DNA from: Oscillibacter sp. 1-3 | Lineage (GTDB): Bacteria > Bacillota > Clostridia > Oscillospirales > Oscillospiraceae | Assembly (NCBI RefSeq): GCF_000403435.2 | Contig: NZ_KE159709.1 | Location: 367,302 to 431,301 of the forward strand | Direction: 5' to 3' | Length of the DNA stretch: 64,000 nt | Program-made: the position numbers and the translations under genes | Notes under the pieces: model-generated | What the model was told of the DNA's origin: nothing | Databases searched by the model: none | The model's input: only the letters and a program-made list of their open reading frames with translations | Shown here: positions 26,200 to 34,557 of the stretch, piece after piece | How positions within the stretch are numbered: position 1 is the first letter of the stretch | Layout: each line of letters starts with the position of its first letter

Positions 26200-26622
26200 A
26201 TGAACGGAGAAAAAACACGGCACACTGTCTGGCTCACCTCGGGCGCATGGAGTCAGGTGGAAGATAGCTATACAAAGGACAACTGCACCACGAAAAATGA
26301 GTACATCGAAAAGGCGATTCGGTTCTACACTGGCTACCTGAATACGCAAAATGCCGCCAGCTATCTCCCGCGCGTCCTTGCGGATGTGCTAGAGGGCAAG
26401 CTGGGCGCTTTGGGTACTCGAATCGGCAAGCTGCTGTTCAAGCTGGCCGTGGAGCAGGATATGATCGCAAATATCACGGCGGCGGTGAATGAGGTCCACC
26501 TGGATGACGTGGAACGTCTGAGAGCGCGGTGCATCAGGGAGATACGGCAAACCAATGGTGTGATTGATCTTGAGGATGCGATCAGGTATCAGAATGGCGG
26601 GAGTGAACAATGGTCAGGCTGA
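26200..26622 (+). CDS. Relaxosome accessory protein (MobC/ribbon-helix-helix-like)
   Basis: The 140-residue protein begins with a short beta segment KTRHTVWLTSGAWSQVE, then a helix region KNEYIEKAIRFYTGYLN typical of ribbon-helix-helix partners of relaxases, and a helical C-terminal half. AAGGAGGAG precedes ATG. It overlaps the relaxase start by 13 bp, so the two are coupled. Its probable job is oriT recognition and repression of its own promoter. Family assignment rests on context and the N-terminal pattern. Confidence 0.65.
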   Translation: MNGEKTRHTVWLTSGAWSQVEDSYTKDNCTTKNEYIEKAIRFYTGYLNTQNAASYLPRVLADVLEGKLGALGTRIGKLLFKLAVEQDMIANITAAVNEVHLDDVERLRARCIREIRQTNGVIDLEDAIRYQNGGSEQWSG

Positions 26623-28547
26623 TTCAAAAGAGCGGTTATATCAAGGCCGGCGGCGCCTCCGGGTATATGAAGTACATCGCCACACGCGAACGGGTAGAGA
26701 AGCTGGAAGGAAGTAGCCCGGTGACGAAGGGTCAGCGGCAGCTCATCGAAAATCTGCTCCGGGATTTTCCAGACACCGCTGAGCTGGAAGAGTACAATGA
26801 CTATCGTTCAGCACCGACCACTGGCAGCGCCTCCTCGTTAATCTCCGCGGTGCTGGACGCTAACGCGCACAAGCTCACGGACAGAGATGGCTATATGAAG
26901 TACATCGCAACCCGGCCTCGAGTGGAGCGTCATGGTGAACACGGCCTGTTCAGCAATCGACCAGTGTCACTGGACGCTGCTCTCAAGGAAGTTCAAGAGC
27001 ACAGCGGAAACGTGTGGACGTTTATCTGGTCCCTGCGGCGGGAGGACGCGACCCGCCTTGGCTATGACTGTGCGGAGAGTTGGAGAAAACTGATCAAAGC
27101 TCATCAAGTCGAGCTAGCGGAGGCCATGAAGATTCCGCTGGACCAGCTCCGCTGGTGCGCTGCGTTCCACGACGAAGGCCACCACCCTCATGTCCACGCC
27201 ATGGTCTGGTCTGTCGATCCAAGTCAGGGCCGCTTGACCAAAGAGGGTGTCAAGATGATCCGTTCCAGACTCACGAATGATATTTTCCAGGATGAGATGT
27301 ACACACTCTATCAGGAGAAGGACATCTCCTACAAGAACCTGGTCGCCGCAGCTCGTCGGTCTATGAGAGAGTTGATAGAGAAGATGCAAACAGGCTTCTG
27401 CGACAGCCCTGTGATCGAAATGAAGATGCTGGAGTTGGCGCAGTCTCTGGAAGCTGCCAAGGGCAAAAAGGTCTACGGCTATTTGAAAAAGTCCGTCAAG
27501 GCTCAGGTGGACGCTGTCGTGGATGAGATAGCAAAACTCCCGGAGGTAGCGGAGTGCTATGAGGTCTGGAACGGTCTGCGTGATGAACTGGAGAACTACT
27601 ACAAGGACACGCCTCGCCGGCGGCTGCCGCTCTCACAGCAGGAAGAGTTCCGCGCGATCAAGAATCTGGTAATCCAGGAGGCAGAGAATCTACGATTGGG
27701 CATGTTCACCTTTGAGGATGCGGAGATAAACGATGAGCCGGAAGCGGTTTTTGAAGTTCTGCCGCGAGGCGCTGAATACGGCGAAGTGCTGAAATACCGC
27801 CAAGCGGCAGCACTGCTCTGCGATGACAATGTCACGTGGGCGGAAAAAAGAGAAGCGGTAAAAACGTTGGAGCAGTTGTGGGACAAGGGCGTTGCCACGA
27901 CCGCATATCACTTGGGCAAGGCGTACCGGGATGGCCTTGGCGTGCTACCAGATGATGAAAAGGCGGAGAAATGGTTCCGACGCTCTGCCGCGATAGGGGG
28001 CGTACAGTCACAGTACGCTCTGGGAAGGTTTCTCCAGAGACAAGGACGAATGGGTGAAGCAGTCTCGTGGTATGAGCGTGCCTGTGAGTTTGGAAACCAG
28101 TACGCTCAATACCGCCTCGGGAAGATGTGTCTTCTGGGCGATGGGGTTCCAAAAGATATTGAAAGGGCGGTTCGGCTGCTAAGCACCTCCGCCAGTCAGG
28201 GAAATCAATACGCTCAGTATGTCCTCGGCAAGCTATACCTCCAGGGGAAAGAAGTAGGACAAGATCAAGGCACAGCGGAATACTGGCTGACGCAGTCTGC
28301 CGCTCAAGGCAACAGCTATGCACAGTTCCTCCTGGACCATCGGCAGCGTGATCCGTCTGTTCTCCTCTGTACTTTGGGGCTCCTCCGTCACGTCAGCAAT
28401 ATTTTTTGGGAAACGCTTCCACCGCCCAACCCGTCGGGTAGTCATGTAGAGAGCAAACTCATGCGGAGAATCCGTGAGAAGAAAATCGCCATGGGTCACA
28501 AGGTAGATGATCACGAGGAGTACCAAGGTCCGTCGATGTCTATGTGA
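26610..28547 (+). CDS. MobP3-type relaxase with C-terminal Sel1 repeats
   Basis: The 645-residue protein has a MOBP relaxase N-terminus (SGYMKYIATRERVE, repeated as DGYMKYIATRPRVE) and the metal-binding HHPHVHAM at 191-198. From about residue 430 it has four Sel1-like repeats (AYRDGLGVLPDDEKAEKWFR, GDGVPKDIERAVRLLS, GKEVGQDQGTAEYWLT and a degenerate one). The last ~30 residues return to a relaxase-type tail ending EKKIAMGHKVDDHE. It would nick oriT and pilot the strand through a helper's conjugation system. Sel1 repeats suggest docking to a partner protein. Confidence 0.85.
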   Translation: MVRLIQKSGYIKAGGASGYMKYIATRERVEKLEGSSPVTKGQRQLIENLLRDFPDTAELEEYNDYRSAPTTGSASSLISAVLDANAHKLTDRDGYMKYIATRPRVERHGEHGLFSNRPVSLDAALKEVQEHSGNVWTFIWSLRREDATRLGYDCAESWRKLIKAHQVELAEAMKIPLDQLRWCAAFHDEGHHPHVHAMVWSVDPSQGRLTKEGVKMIRSRLTNDIFQDEMYTLYQEKDISYKNLVAAARRSMRELIEKMQTGFCDSPVIEMKMLELAQSLEAAKGKKVYGYLKKSVKAQVDAVVDEIAKLPEVAECYEVWNGLRDELENYYKDTPRRRLPLSQQEEFRAIKNLVIQEAENLRLGMFTFEDAEINDEPEAVFEVLPRGAEYGEVLKYRQAAALLCDDNVTWAEKREAVKTLEQLWDKGVATTAYHLGKAYRDGLGVLPDDEKAEKWFRRSAAIGGVQSQYALGRFLQRQGRMGEAVSWYERACEFGNQYAQYRLGKMCLLGDGVPKDIERAVRLLSTSASQGNQYAQYVLGKLYLQGKEVGQDQGTAEYWLTQSAAQGNSYAQFLLDHRQRDPSVLLCTLGLLRHVSNIFWETLPPPNPSGSHVESKLMRRIREKKIAMGHKVDDHEEYQGPSMSM

Positions 28548-28688
28548 CTGTTCAAAAATTGCATCGCTATAAACAAAGAGAAGTTCCAAACCAGCAAATG
28601 TGAATTTTTTGATAATACCGCATGTAGCGGCTGGATATTTCTGCAAGGTGCTGGTATGGTGTGTTGCTGACAAAGGAGGCGATACGTT

Positions 28689-29834
28689 ATGTCGAAAAGG
28701 CGTGCCAATGGAGAAGGAAGTATCCGCAAGCGAAAGGATGGCCGCTGGGAGGGACGCTACACTGCGGGCCGTGATCCGGTGACCGGAAGGACGATCTACA
28801 AAAATGTCTTGGGAAAGACCCAGGCGGAAGTCAAGGCAAAACTCAAGTCGGCAATTGAGAAGAGCGGCGTCCAGTCCCTGCGGACAGAGCGCTACACTGT
28901 AGGCCAGTGGCTGGACACCTGGATGGAGAACTATGCCAAGCTGCAAGTTCGCCCCTCGTCCCACAAGACCTACCAGGGTTTTATTGAAAACCACATCAAG
29001 CCTGCCCTCGGGGATATTCCTCTGGAAAAGCTGACGGCGATGAACCTCCAGAGGTTATACAAACACCTGCTGGAGAACGGCAGGGTGGAATGCACGGAGT
29101 CCCGCAGCAAGCCCAAGGGCCTCAGCGTCAAGACGGTACGCAACATCAACCAGATGATCTCCTCCGCCCTGAACTGCGCCGTAGAACAATACCTGATCCC
29201 CGCTAATCCTACGAAAGGCTGTGTCCTGCCAAAGCTGGAGAGGAAGGAAATGAAAATCCTGCCGCTGGAGAGTCTGGGCGCCTTCTTCGAGGAGGCACGG
29301 CGCAGCGGTGTATTTGAGCTGTACTACATCGACCTCGCAACTGGCCTCAGGCGGGGAGAACTGCTGGGGTTGAAATGGAGCGACATTGATCTGGACAAGG
29401 GCATCATCCATGTCCGGCGGCAGATCCTCCGTCAAAACGGAAAAGTGATAGAAGCGCCCTTGAAGACAAAAAACTCCTACCGTAGCATAGCGATAGGAGC
29501 GGACGCCATCAAAGTCCTCAAGGGCATGGAGCAGAAAGACGAGTACGTATTCCCCTCTCCATACGGAGGCCCGATGTCCCCGGACAGCGTTCTGCACATG
29601 CTCCAAAGGGTTCTGAAACGGGCAGGACTGGAGCGGATACGCTTCCACGACCTTCGTCACACATTTTCGGTGCTGGCCCTGCAAAACGGAGTAGATGTCA
29701 AAACCCTCTCCGCCATGCTGGGCCACTACTCGGCGGGCTTCACCCTGGACACCTACGCCCACGTCACCACCTCCATGCAGAAGCGGGCGGCGAACGCAGT
29801 GGGGAATTTCCTCTCCGGTACTCTCCAGCCCTAA
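28689..29834 (+). CDS. Tyrosine-type site-specific integrase
   Basis: The 381-residue integrase has an N-terminal AP2-like arm-binding domain (GEGSIRKRKDGRWEGRYTAG), a SAM-like core-binding domain (VGQWLDTWMENYAKLQVRPS) and a catalytic domain with R in TGLRRGELLGL, HDLRHTFS, and H/Y in LGHYSAGFTLDTYAH. It resembles Tn916/phage integrases of Firmicutes. AAAGGAGG precedes ATG. With the relaxase it makes a small integrative mobilizable element; excision needs an att site, probably shortly after 29834. Confidence 0.92.
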   Translation: MSKRRANGEGSIRKRKDGRWEGRYTAGRDPVTGRTIYKNVLGKTQAEVKAKLKSAIEKSGVQSLRTERYTVGQWLDTWMENYAKLQVRPSSHKTYQGFIENHIKPALGDIPLEKLTAMNLQRLYKHLLENGRVECTESRSKPKGLSVKTVRNINQMISSALNCAVEQYLIPANPTKGCVLPKLERKEMKILPLESLGAFFEEARRSGVFELYYIDLATGLRRGELLGLKWSDIDLDKGIIHVRRQILRQNGKVIEAPLKTKNSYRSIAIGADAIKVLKGMEQKDEYVFPSPYGGPMSPDSVLHMLQRVLKRAGLERIRFHDLRHTFSVLALQNGVDVKTLSAMLGHYSAGFTLDTYAHVTTSMQKRAANAVGNFLSGTLQP

Positions 29835-29919
29835 CCGCTCCGAATTCCCGTATGGGTCACGGCTTGGGTCAGATGGGCACCGTAAAATCAAACCGCCCCT
29901 AAAAGCATAGAAAACAAGA

Positions 29920-29958
29920 CCAAAACCACGGAAATTCAACGAATTTCCGTGGTTTTGG
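29920..29958. terminator. Bidirectional terminator hairpin after integrase and RhuM genes
   Basis: CCAAAACCACGGAAATTC and GAATTTCCGTGGTTTTGG form an 18-bp perfect stem around AAC. On the minus strand it is followed by TCTTGTTTTC. It lies between the convergent integrase and RhuM-type genes. Confidence 0.8.
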
Positions 29959-29988
29959 ACTAAGGCGACAAAATCGATTTTTCATATT

Positions 29989-31083
29989 TCAAAGCAATGT
30001 CATCCCTTGACCGGATTGCCCATCCTCATCGGAGGCCGCACCTTGTTCCATAGCAAGAAAGCGGTCGTAGTCGCTCTCATATAATCTGTCCTGAATGATC
30101 CGATACTTCTCAAATTCACTTTCGGCATGAGCTTTTGCAATCTCGGCAGTGATTGTTCCAGCATTCGTCAGGATTTCCCGGTCATCGGCCATCAGGAAAA
30201 TGTCCAGCCGCTTTGCCCAATCCTCCATTGTCATGGGAATACGCCGCCGCGCCCGGTCTTCTGCCAGATCAAGATAGGCGGACACGATACGTTCCAATGA
30301 ATACAATTCATCCTCTGTCAGATAGTTTTTGGCAATAGATACATCGCTTTTCATAATCTTGCCAAGAGGCGCTTCTTTCCAGGAGGTCAGACCCATATGC
30401 GGCTGGTCCGCATCAGCCCGATAGTATATCACTTCAGCGGCGGTATGTCCATGAACAGCAAAATGCATCTTATTCTGGACTTTTGCGAAAAAATCCTTAG
30501 TCGTTTTTGCCGTTCTGTCATAGTCAAGAGCTGTGGCATAGATGTCTGTGATTTTCTGATAGAATTTCCGCTCAGACAGCCGTATCTCCCGGATTTTTTC
30601 CAGCTGTTCCTCAAAATATTTCTCTGTCAGAACGGTACCGCCATTTTTCAGCCGTTCCTCGTCCATGACCCAGCCTTTAATCGTGTAGTCCTTCACAATG
30701 GCGTTGGCCCATTTGCGAAACTGAACAGCACGTTCATTGTTCACTTTGAAGCCCACGGCAATAATCATTTGCAAATTATAGTGATTTACCTCGCGGCTGA
30801 TCTGACGGCTCCCCTCAGATTGAACTATCCGAAATTTTCGGATAGTTGACCTCTCCTCTAACTCGGAATCCTTGAACACCTTGCCGATGTGGTAATTGAT
30901 GGTTCGTACATCTACATTGTACAGCTCCGCCATCATCTTTTGTGTAAGCCAGATATTTTCATCCTCGTAACGCATTTCGATGCTTTCTGCGCTATCGCCT
31001 GTGGACGCTACAAAAGTAAGATATTCAGCGGCACTGGAGCGAATTGTGATGTTATCTTTCTGTTTTTTTATCCGCTCGCTCAT
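29989..31083 (-). CDS. RhuM-family protein
   Basis: The 364-residue protein matches the RhuM (virulence RhuM/Fic-DOC-associated) family: IWLTQKMMAELYNVDVRTINYHI near residue 45, then YNLQMIIAVGFKVNNERAVQFRKWA, FFAKVQNKMHFAVHGHTAAEVI, and YLTEDELYSLERIVSAYLDLAE. The N-terminal part looks like a DNA-binding KilA/Bro-type module. The family is common on pathogenicity islands and phage-like elements and its biochemical role is not established. It overlaps the phosphatase gene by 4 bp (ATGA), so the two are coupled. Confidence 0.85.
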   Translation of the reverse strand: MSERIKKQKDNITIRSSAAEYLTFVASTGDSAESIEMRYEDENIWLTQKMMAELYNVDVRTINYHIGKVFKDSELEERSTIRKFRIVQSEGSRQISREVNHYNLQMIIAVGFKVNNERAVQFRKWANAIVKDYTIKGWVMDEERLKNGGTVLTEKYFEEQLEKIREIRLSERKFYQKITDIYATALDYDRTAKTTKDFFAKVQNKMHFAVHGHTAAEVIYYRADADQPHMGLTSWKEAPLGKIMKSDVSIAKNYLTEDELYSLERIVSAYLDLAEDRARRRIPMTMEDWAKRLDIFLMADDREILTNAGTITAEIAKAHAESEFEKYRIIQDRLYESDYDRFLAMEQGAASDEDGQSGQGMTLL

Positions 31084-31559
31084 TTTACGATCTCCCCGCT
31101 CTGATCCCGGCTTATGAGCCAACCCAGCAACCGGCTGCACCCAACTGACACATCCTGCCAGGTAGTTTCGAAGTCACCCGTATACCAAGGATCGGCTACA
31201 TCGCCGGGGCAGTCGGTAAACTCCATCAGCAGATGCAGCTTGCCATCGAAATCGCCACCGCAGATGCGGTGCATATTTCGCAGATTGGCCCGATCCATTC
31301 CAATCAGGAGGTCGTACCGCTCGTAGTCCTCGTTCCTCAACTGGCGGGCTGTTTTGCCAGCGCAGTCGATACCATGCTCGGCCAGCTTGCGGCGGGCCGG
31401 AGGGTAGACTGGGTTGCCGATCTCCTCGGTGCTGGTGGCTGCGGACTCGATGAGGAATTCCGACTCCAGCCCCGCTTTCTTTACCAGGTCTTTCATCACG
31501 AACTCGGCCATTGGGCTGCGGCAGATGTTTCCATGGCACACAAACAGGATCTTTGTCAT
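31080..31559 (-). CDS. Low-molecular-weight protein-tyrosine phosphatase
   Basis: The 159-residue protein has the catalytic loop CHGNICRS (C8 nucleophile, R14) and the general-acid loop VADPWYTGDF. The length is normal for the family. The enzyme removes phosphate from protein tyrosine or arginine. It has GGAG before the ATG, lies inside the end of the DUF1016-type open frame in another frame, and is coupled to RhuM. A phosphatase of this kind on a mobile element is unusual; it may counter host phosphorylation or be a captured housekeeping gene. Confidence 0.92.
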   Translation of the reverse strand: MTKILFVCHGNICRSPMAEFVMKDLVKKAGLESEFLIESAATSTEEIGNPVYPPARRKLAEHGIDCAGKTARQLRNEDYERYDLLIGMDRANLRNMHRICGGDFDGKLHLLMEFTDCPGDVADPWYTGDFETTWQDVSVGCSRLLGWLISRDQSGEIVK

Positions 31560-32040
31560 TGGCTATACACTCCATGCTGGCGGTGTTTTCTTCAGTATAG
31601 CACACTTCATCCGCAAAGTCGAGGACGATTTCCAGATGAGCATGATCCACGATTCTCTGCTGGAGTTCCAGCTTCGACCAGCCAAACTGTCCAGCGGCCC
31701 GGATATACCACGCCCGCTCTTGGATGGACAATTCCGCCTCCAGGATGACCACATTCTGTGTCCAGCCGATGGTCATGGCCTCACCCAGCACTTCCGGTGC
31801 GCTCTCATAGGCGCGGTAGAACTCCCGCATCCGACGCAGGTTCCGGGGGGAGAAGCCGGAGGCGTCAGGGTATGCGCTGCACAGATACTCCGCAGCGGCG
31901 ACAGCGGCGCCTTTCTCCGGCCTGCCGCTGACCAGCCGGCCAATCTCACAGTACAGTTCCATCTGTGGCAGGTTTGCCGCCATCAGGGTGTCCAGCGCCG
32001 CGAACATGGCGCTGTAGTCGACAGGCTTTCTGACGTTCAT
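31174..32040 (-). CDS. DUF1016 N-terminal-domain protein (YhcG-like, C-terminal nuclease domain absent)
   Basis: The first ~150 residues match the DUF1016_N domain (winged-helix-like part of YhcG/PDDEXK proteins): LYCEIGRLVSG, FSPRNLRRMREFYRAY, IGWTQNVVILE, ERAWYIRAAGQFGWSKLELQQ. No PDDEXK nuclease domain follows. The frame stays open 288 residues only because it reads through the phosphatase gene in a different frame, and the last ~125 residues are low-complexity and probably not conserved. AAAGGAGAAG precedes ATG 32040. Function unknown; full-length relatives are linked with recombination and phage restriction. Confidence 0.65.
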   Translation of the reverse strand: MNVRKPVDYSAMFAALDTLMAANLPQMELYCEIGRLVSGRPEKGAAVAAAEYLCSAYPDASGFSPRNLRRMREFYRAYESAPEVLGEAMTIGWTQNVVILEAELSIQERAWYIRAAGQFGWSKLELQQRIVDHAHLEIVLDFADEVCYTEENTASMECIANDKDPVCVPWKHLPQPNGRVRDERPGKESGAGVGIPHRVRSHQHRGDRQPSLPSGPPQAGRAWYRLRWQNSPPVEERGLRAVRPPDWNGSGQSAKYAPHLRWRFRWQAASADGVYRLPRRCSRSLVYG

Positions 32041-32104
32041 TCAGCTTCTCCTTTCCGGCGCGGGTGCGCCTGTTTTTTATCCTCTGTTATTTGAAATCGC
32101 CAAC

Positions 32105-32136
32105 GAGCAAGCCCTCGGTCATCCGAGGGCTTGCTC
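32105..32136 (-). terminator. Perfect 14-bp hairpin after the phosphoesterase gene
   Basis: GAGCAAGCCCTCGG and CCGAGGGCTTGCTC pair around TCAT, 30 bases downstream of the metallophosphoesterase stop. The T-run is poor, so it may serve as a terminator only in part. Confidence 0.6.
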
Positions 32137-32165
32137 CTTAGCGGTATCGGGCGGTGATGCCGCTG

Positions 32166-32915
32166 TTATTCCCGTTGCAACTCCACCATCTGTTTCCATT
32201 GGATGATGAAGCGGTCATCCACCACGCAGTTCCGGTGGTAATGGCCCAGGAACCAGTAATCGAATTGGCACCGCCGCTTGACCATCTGGAGGAAGTCCGT
32301 CAGCCGGTCCGGGGTGTAGTTTCGATCCAGCTTCTGCTGGATGCTGGTGGGGGCGCAGTGGGTCAGGACGCAGTTCACCCTCCAGGTGACCCTTTCCAGG
32401 TTCCTGACGGCCTCCTCATATTCCTCCACTGAGGGCAGCTCCTCGGGCCACCAGGAGACTCCCTTCACCCGGAACATCTGCCGTGTCCGGCGCTTGAACC
32501 AGTATTCCCGCTCAAAATCGGGGGACGCCGGATCAAGGATGCCGTCCTGGATGTCGTGGGAGGCAGCGCCGCCCATGGTGAAGAAGGATGTGCCATCAAT
32601 CTCGAAGACCTGCCCACGCATCAGGTGGAGCACATGGGGCCGGACGTAGTGGACTTTCCCTCCCTGCCACTGGTGGACGGGAAGCTCACCGAGCCTATCG
32701 AAGTTTTCGTGGTTCCCGTCCACAAAGAGGGTGGTAAACGGCTTTTCCTCCAGCCAGTTGAGCCAGTATGCCTCCCTGGGGGAATCGTCCCACACGCCCC
32801 CGAAATCTCCTGTGATGACTGCATAGTCGCTGTGGCCCATCTGCTTCTGCTGTGGAAAAATTTTGGTGTTAAACCGTTGGAAGCCGCCGTGGGTGTCGCC
32901 GGTGATATAGATCAT
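32166..32915 (-). CDS. Calcineurin-like metallophosphoesterase
   Basis: The 249-residue protein has the metallophosphoesterase signatures in order: MIYITGDTHGGF, AVITGDFGGVWDD, LFVDGNHENFDRL, CVLTHCAP and FLGHYHRN. The dimetal site hydrolyses phosphoesters; the natural substrate is not predictable. ATG at 32915 gives the family start, with GGGAGG upstream; the longer open frame overlaps the recombinase gene and is not protein-like. It lies 13 bp after the third serine recombinase and is probably its operon partner. Confidence 0.88.
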   Translation of the reverse strand: MIYITGDTHGGFQRFNTKIFPQQKQMGHSDYAVITGDFGGVWDDSPREAYWLNWLEEKPFTTLFVDGNHENFDRLGELPVHQWQGGKVHYVRPHVLHLMRGQVFEIDGTSFFTMGGAASHDIQDGILDPASPDFEREYWFKRRTRQMFRVKGVSWWPEELPSVEEYEEAVRNLERVTWRVNCVLTHCAPTSIQQKLDRNYTPDRLTDFLQMVKRRCQFDYWFLGHYHRNCVVDDRFIIQWKQMVELQRE

Positions 32916-32928
32916 GCTGTCTCCCTCC

Positions 32929-34557
32929 CTATATCGTCTGGGTGATCTCCGTCCCATCCTTGAAGCAGATGAGCAGGGTGTCCTCGCTGACCACCTTGAT
33001 ATTGCTGACCAGCTGGCGGACGGTGACCTCGTCAAACTCCGTAATGGTCCCAGCCGTCTGCTCCAGCTCGTTGGCGATGTCCTCCATCCTCCGGTCGAAC
33101 GCGGCGGCGGTTCGGCCCTCACGCTCCAGTTCCGCTTTCTTCGCCATCAGGGAAGTCTTCGCTATATTCACCCGCTGGATCTCCTCGTCATATTCCAGGC
33201 AGTCGGGGCCGGCGCTGACGGCCAGCTGGAACAGCTCCAGCTGACGCTCCGTGAGGCTGCGGATCTGCGCCTCCAGCGTCGGCAGGGACAGCTCCCCATC
33301 CTCCCCGGCGAGGGCGGCGGTGATGCTGGCCTCCAGCGCCTCCTTTGCGGTCTGGGCGTGGAACAGCTCGTTCATGGCGGCGGTCACAGCGGCTTGGATG
33401 TCCGTCTCATTCCAGGTGGGGGACTTCTTGCAGATCTTTTTCCCATGCTCCAGGCGGTTGATGCACCGCCAGACGATCCGCTTACCCTCGGGCCGGCTCC
33501 ACACCACCCGGCGGTAGGGGCTGCCGCATTCACCGCAGACCAGAAGCTCACTGAGGACATACTTGCCGCAGTATTTGCCCAGCTCCGTCTTGGCCTTGGA
33601 GGAGGTCTTTCGCAGGCTGGAGCGCCGGGCCAGCTCCTCCTGCACCCGCTGGAAGGTGTCCCGGTCGATGATGGCGGGGTGGCACTCGTGGACGTAGTAT
33701 TGGGGCAGCTCCCCCATATTCTTCCTCTGCTCATGGGTGAAGAGGTCCGCCATGAAGGTCTTCTGGAGCAGGGCGTCCCCGATGTATTTTTCGTTTTGCA
33801 GCATTTTCCTCACCACGCTGTCATGCCAGGAATCACTGCCCTGGGCGGTCTTGACGCCGTCCGACATCAGGTCGCGGCAGATCTGGTGGACGCTCTGGCC
33901 CAGCAGGTATCGGGCGAAGATCCTGCGAACGATGGCCGCCTCATCGGGGTCGATCTCCGGCAGGCCGTCCGGCCCCTTGCGGTAGCCGAGGAAGCTGGCG
34001 TAGTGGTAGTAAACCTTGCCGTCCTTGAAGTTCCTCCGGTGGCCCCACTTCACGTTTCCGCTGAGGGACTCGCTCTCCGCCTGGGCCTGGCTCATCATGA
34101 AGGTGAGGATCATCTCGTTGTCCATGTAGAGGGTGTTGACATTTTCTTTCTCGAAGAAGACGCCGATTCCCTTCCGCTTCAGCTTCCGGACGGTGTCCAG
34201 ACCGTCCAGGGTGTTGCGTCCGAAGCGGGACACCGATTTGGTAATGATGAGGTCAATTTTACCCTGGTCGCAGTCCCGGAGCATCTTCAAAAACTCCTTG
34301 CGCCGCTTCATGGACGTGCCTGTGATGCCCTCGTCCGCGTACAGGCGGACCATAGTCCACTCCGGTGTGGCGGCGATCTTCTCGGTGTAGTAGGCGATCT
34401 GGGCGTTGTAGCTGTTGAGCTGCTCCTCGCTGTCCGTGGATACCCGGCAGTAGGGAGCTACCCGGAGGTGCTTCTTGTGAATGTCCCGCTCTGTAAGCTG
34501 GGGATTGGGAGGAATGACGGTGATCCGCCGCTTCTGGGGAGTCTGTTGTGTAGTCAT
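32929..34557 (-). CDS. Large serine recombinase (third gene of triplet)
   Basis: The 542-residue protein has a resolvase catalytic domain with nucleophile S40 in YCRVSTDSEEQ, then VRLYADEGITGTS, SVSRFGRNTLDGLDTVRKLK, a recombinase domain (SFLGYRKGPDGLPEIDPDEA) and a zinc ribbon (LLVCGECGSPYRR, WRCINR). A coiled coil follows near 420-500. It is one of three consecutive recombinase genes that overlap by a few bases, so they are translated together. Such triplets integrate and excise conjugative elements of Firmicutes. Confidence 0.92.
   Translation of the reverse strand: MTTQQTPQKRRITVIPPNPQLTERDIHKKHLRVAPYCRVSTDSEEQLNSYNAQIAYYTEKIAATPEWTMVRLYADEGITGTSMKRRKEFLKMLRDCDQGKIDLIITKSVSRFGRNTLDGLDTVRKLKRKGIGVFFEKENVNTLYMDNEMILTFMMSQAQAESESLSGNVKWGHRRNFKDGKVYYHYASFLGYRKGPDGLPEIDPDEAAIVRRIFARYLLGQSVHQICRDLMSDGVKTAQGSDSWHDSVVRKMLQNEKYIGDALLQKTFMADLFTHEQRKNMGELPQYYVHECHPAIIDRDTFQRVQEELARRSSLRKTSSKAKTELGKYCGKYVLSELLVCGECGSPYRRVVWSRPEGKRIVWRCINRLEHGKKICKKSPTWNETDIQAAVTAAMNELFHAQTAKEALEASITAALAGEDGELSLPTLEAQIRSLTERQLELFQLAVSAGPDCLEYDEEIQRVNIAKTSLMAKKAELEREGRTAAAFDRRMEDIANELEQTAGTITEFDEVTVRQLVSNIKVVSEDTLLICFKDGTEITQTI

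Larger units (their letters stand above)
25960..29960 (+). mobile_element. Small integrative mobilizable element (accessory protein, relaxase, integrase)
   Basis: A candidate oriT, accessory protein, relaxase and tyrosine integrase lie together on the plus strand with no conjugation genes, which is the content of a minimal mobilizable element. A terminator and a minus-strand gene cluster follow the integrase. Both ends are approximate: no direct repeat was identified as attL/attR. Confidence 0.55.

Noticed and set aside
29989..32040. RhuM + phosphatase + DUF1016 as a three-gene anti-phage system
   Set aside because: The nuclease part of DUF1016 is missing and I know no established system of this make-up; kept only as an overlap finding.
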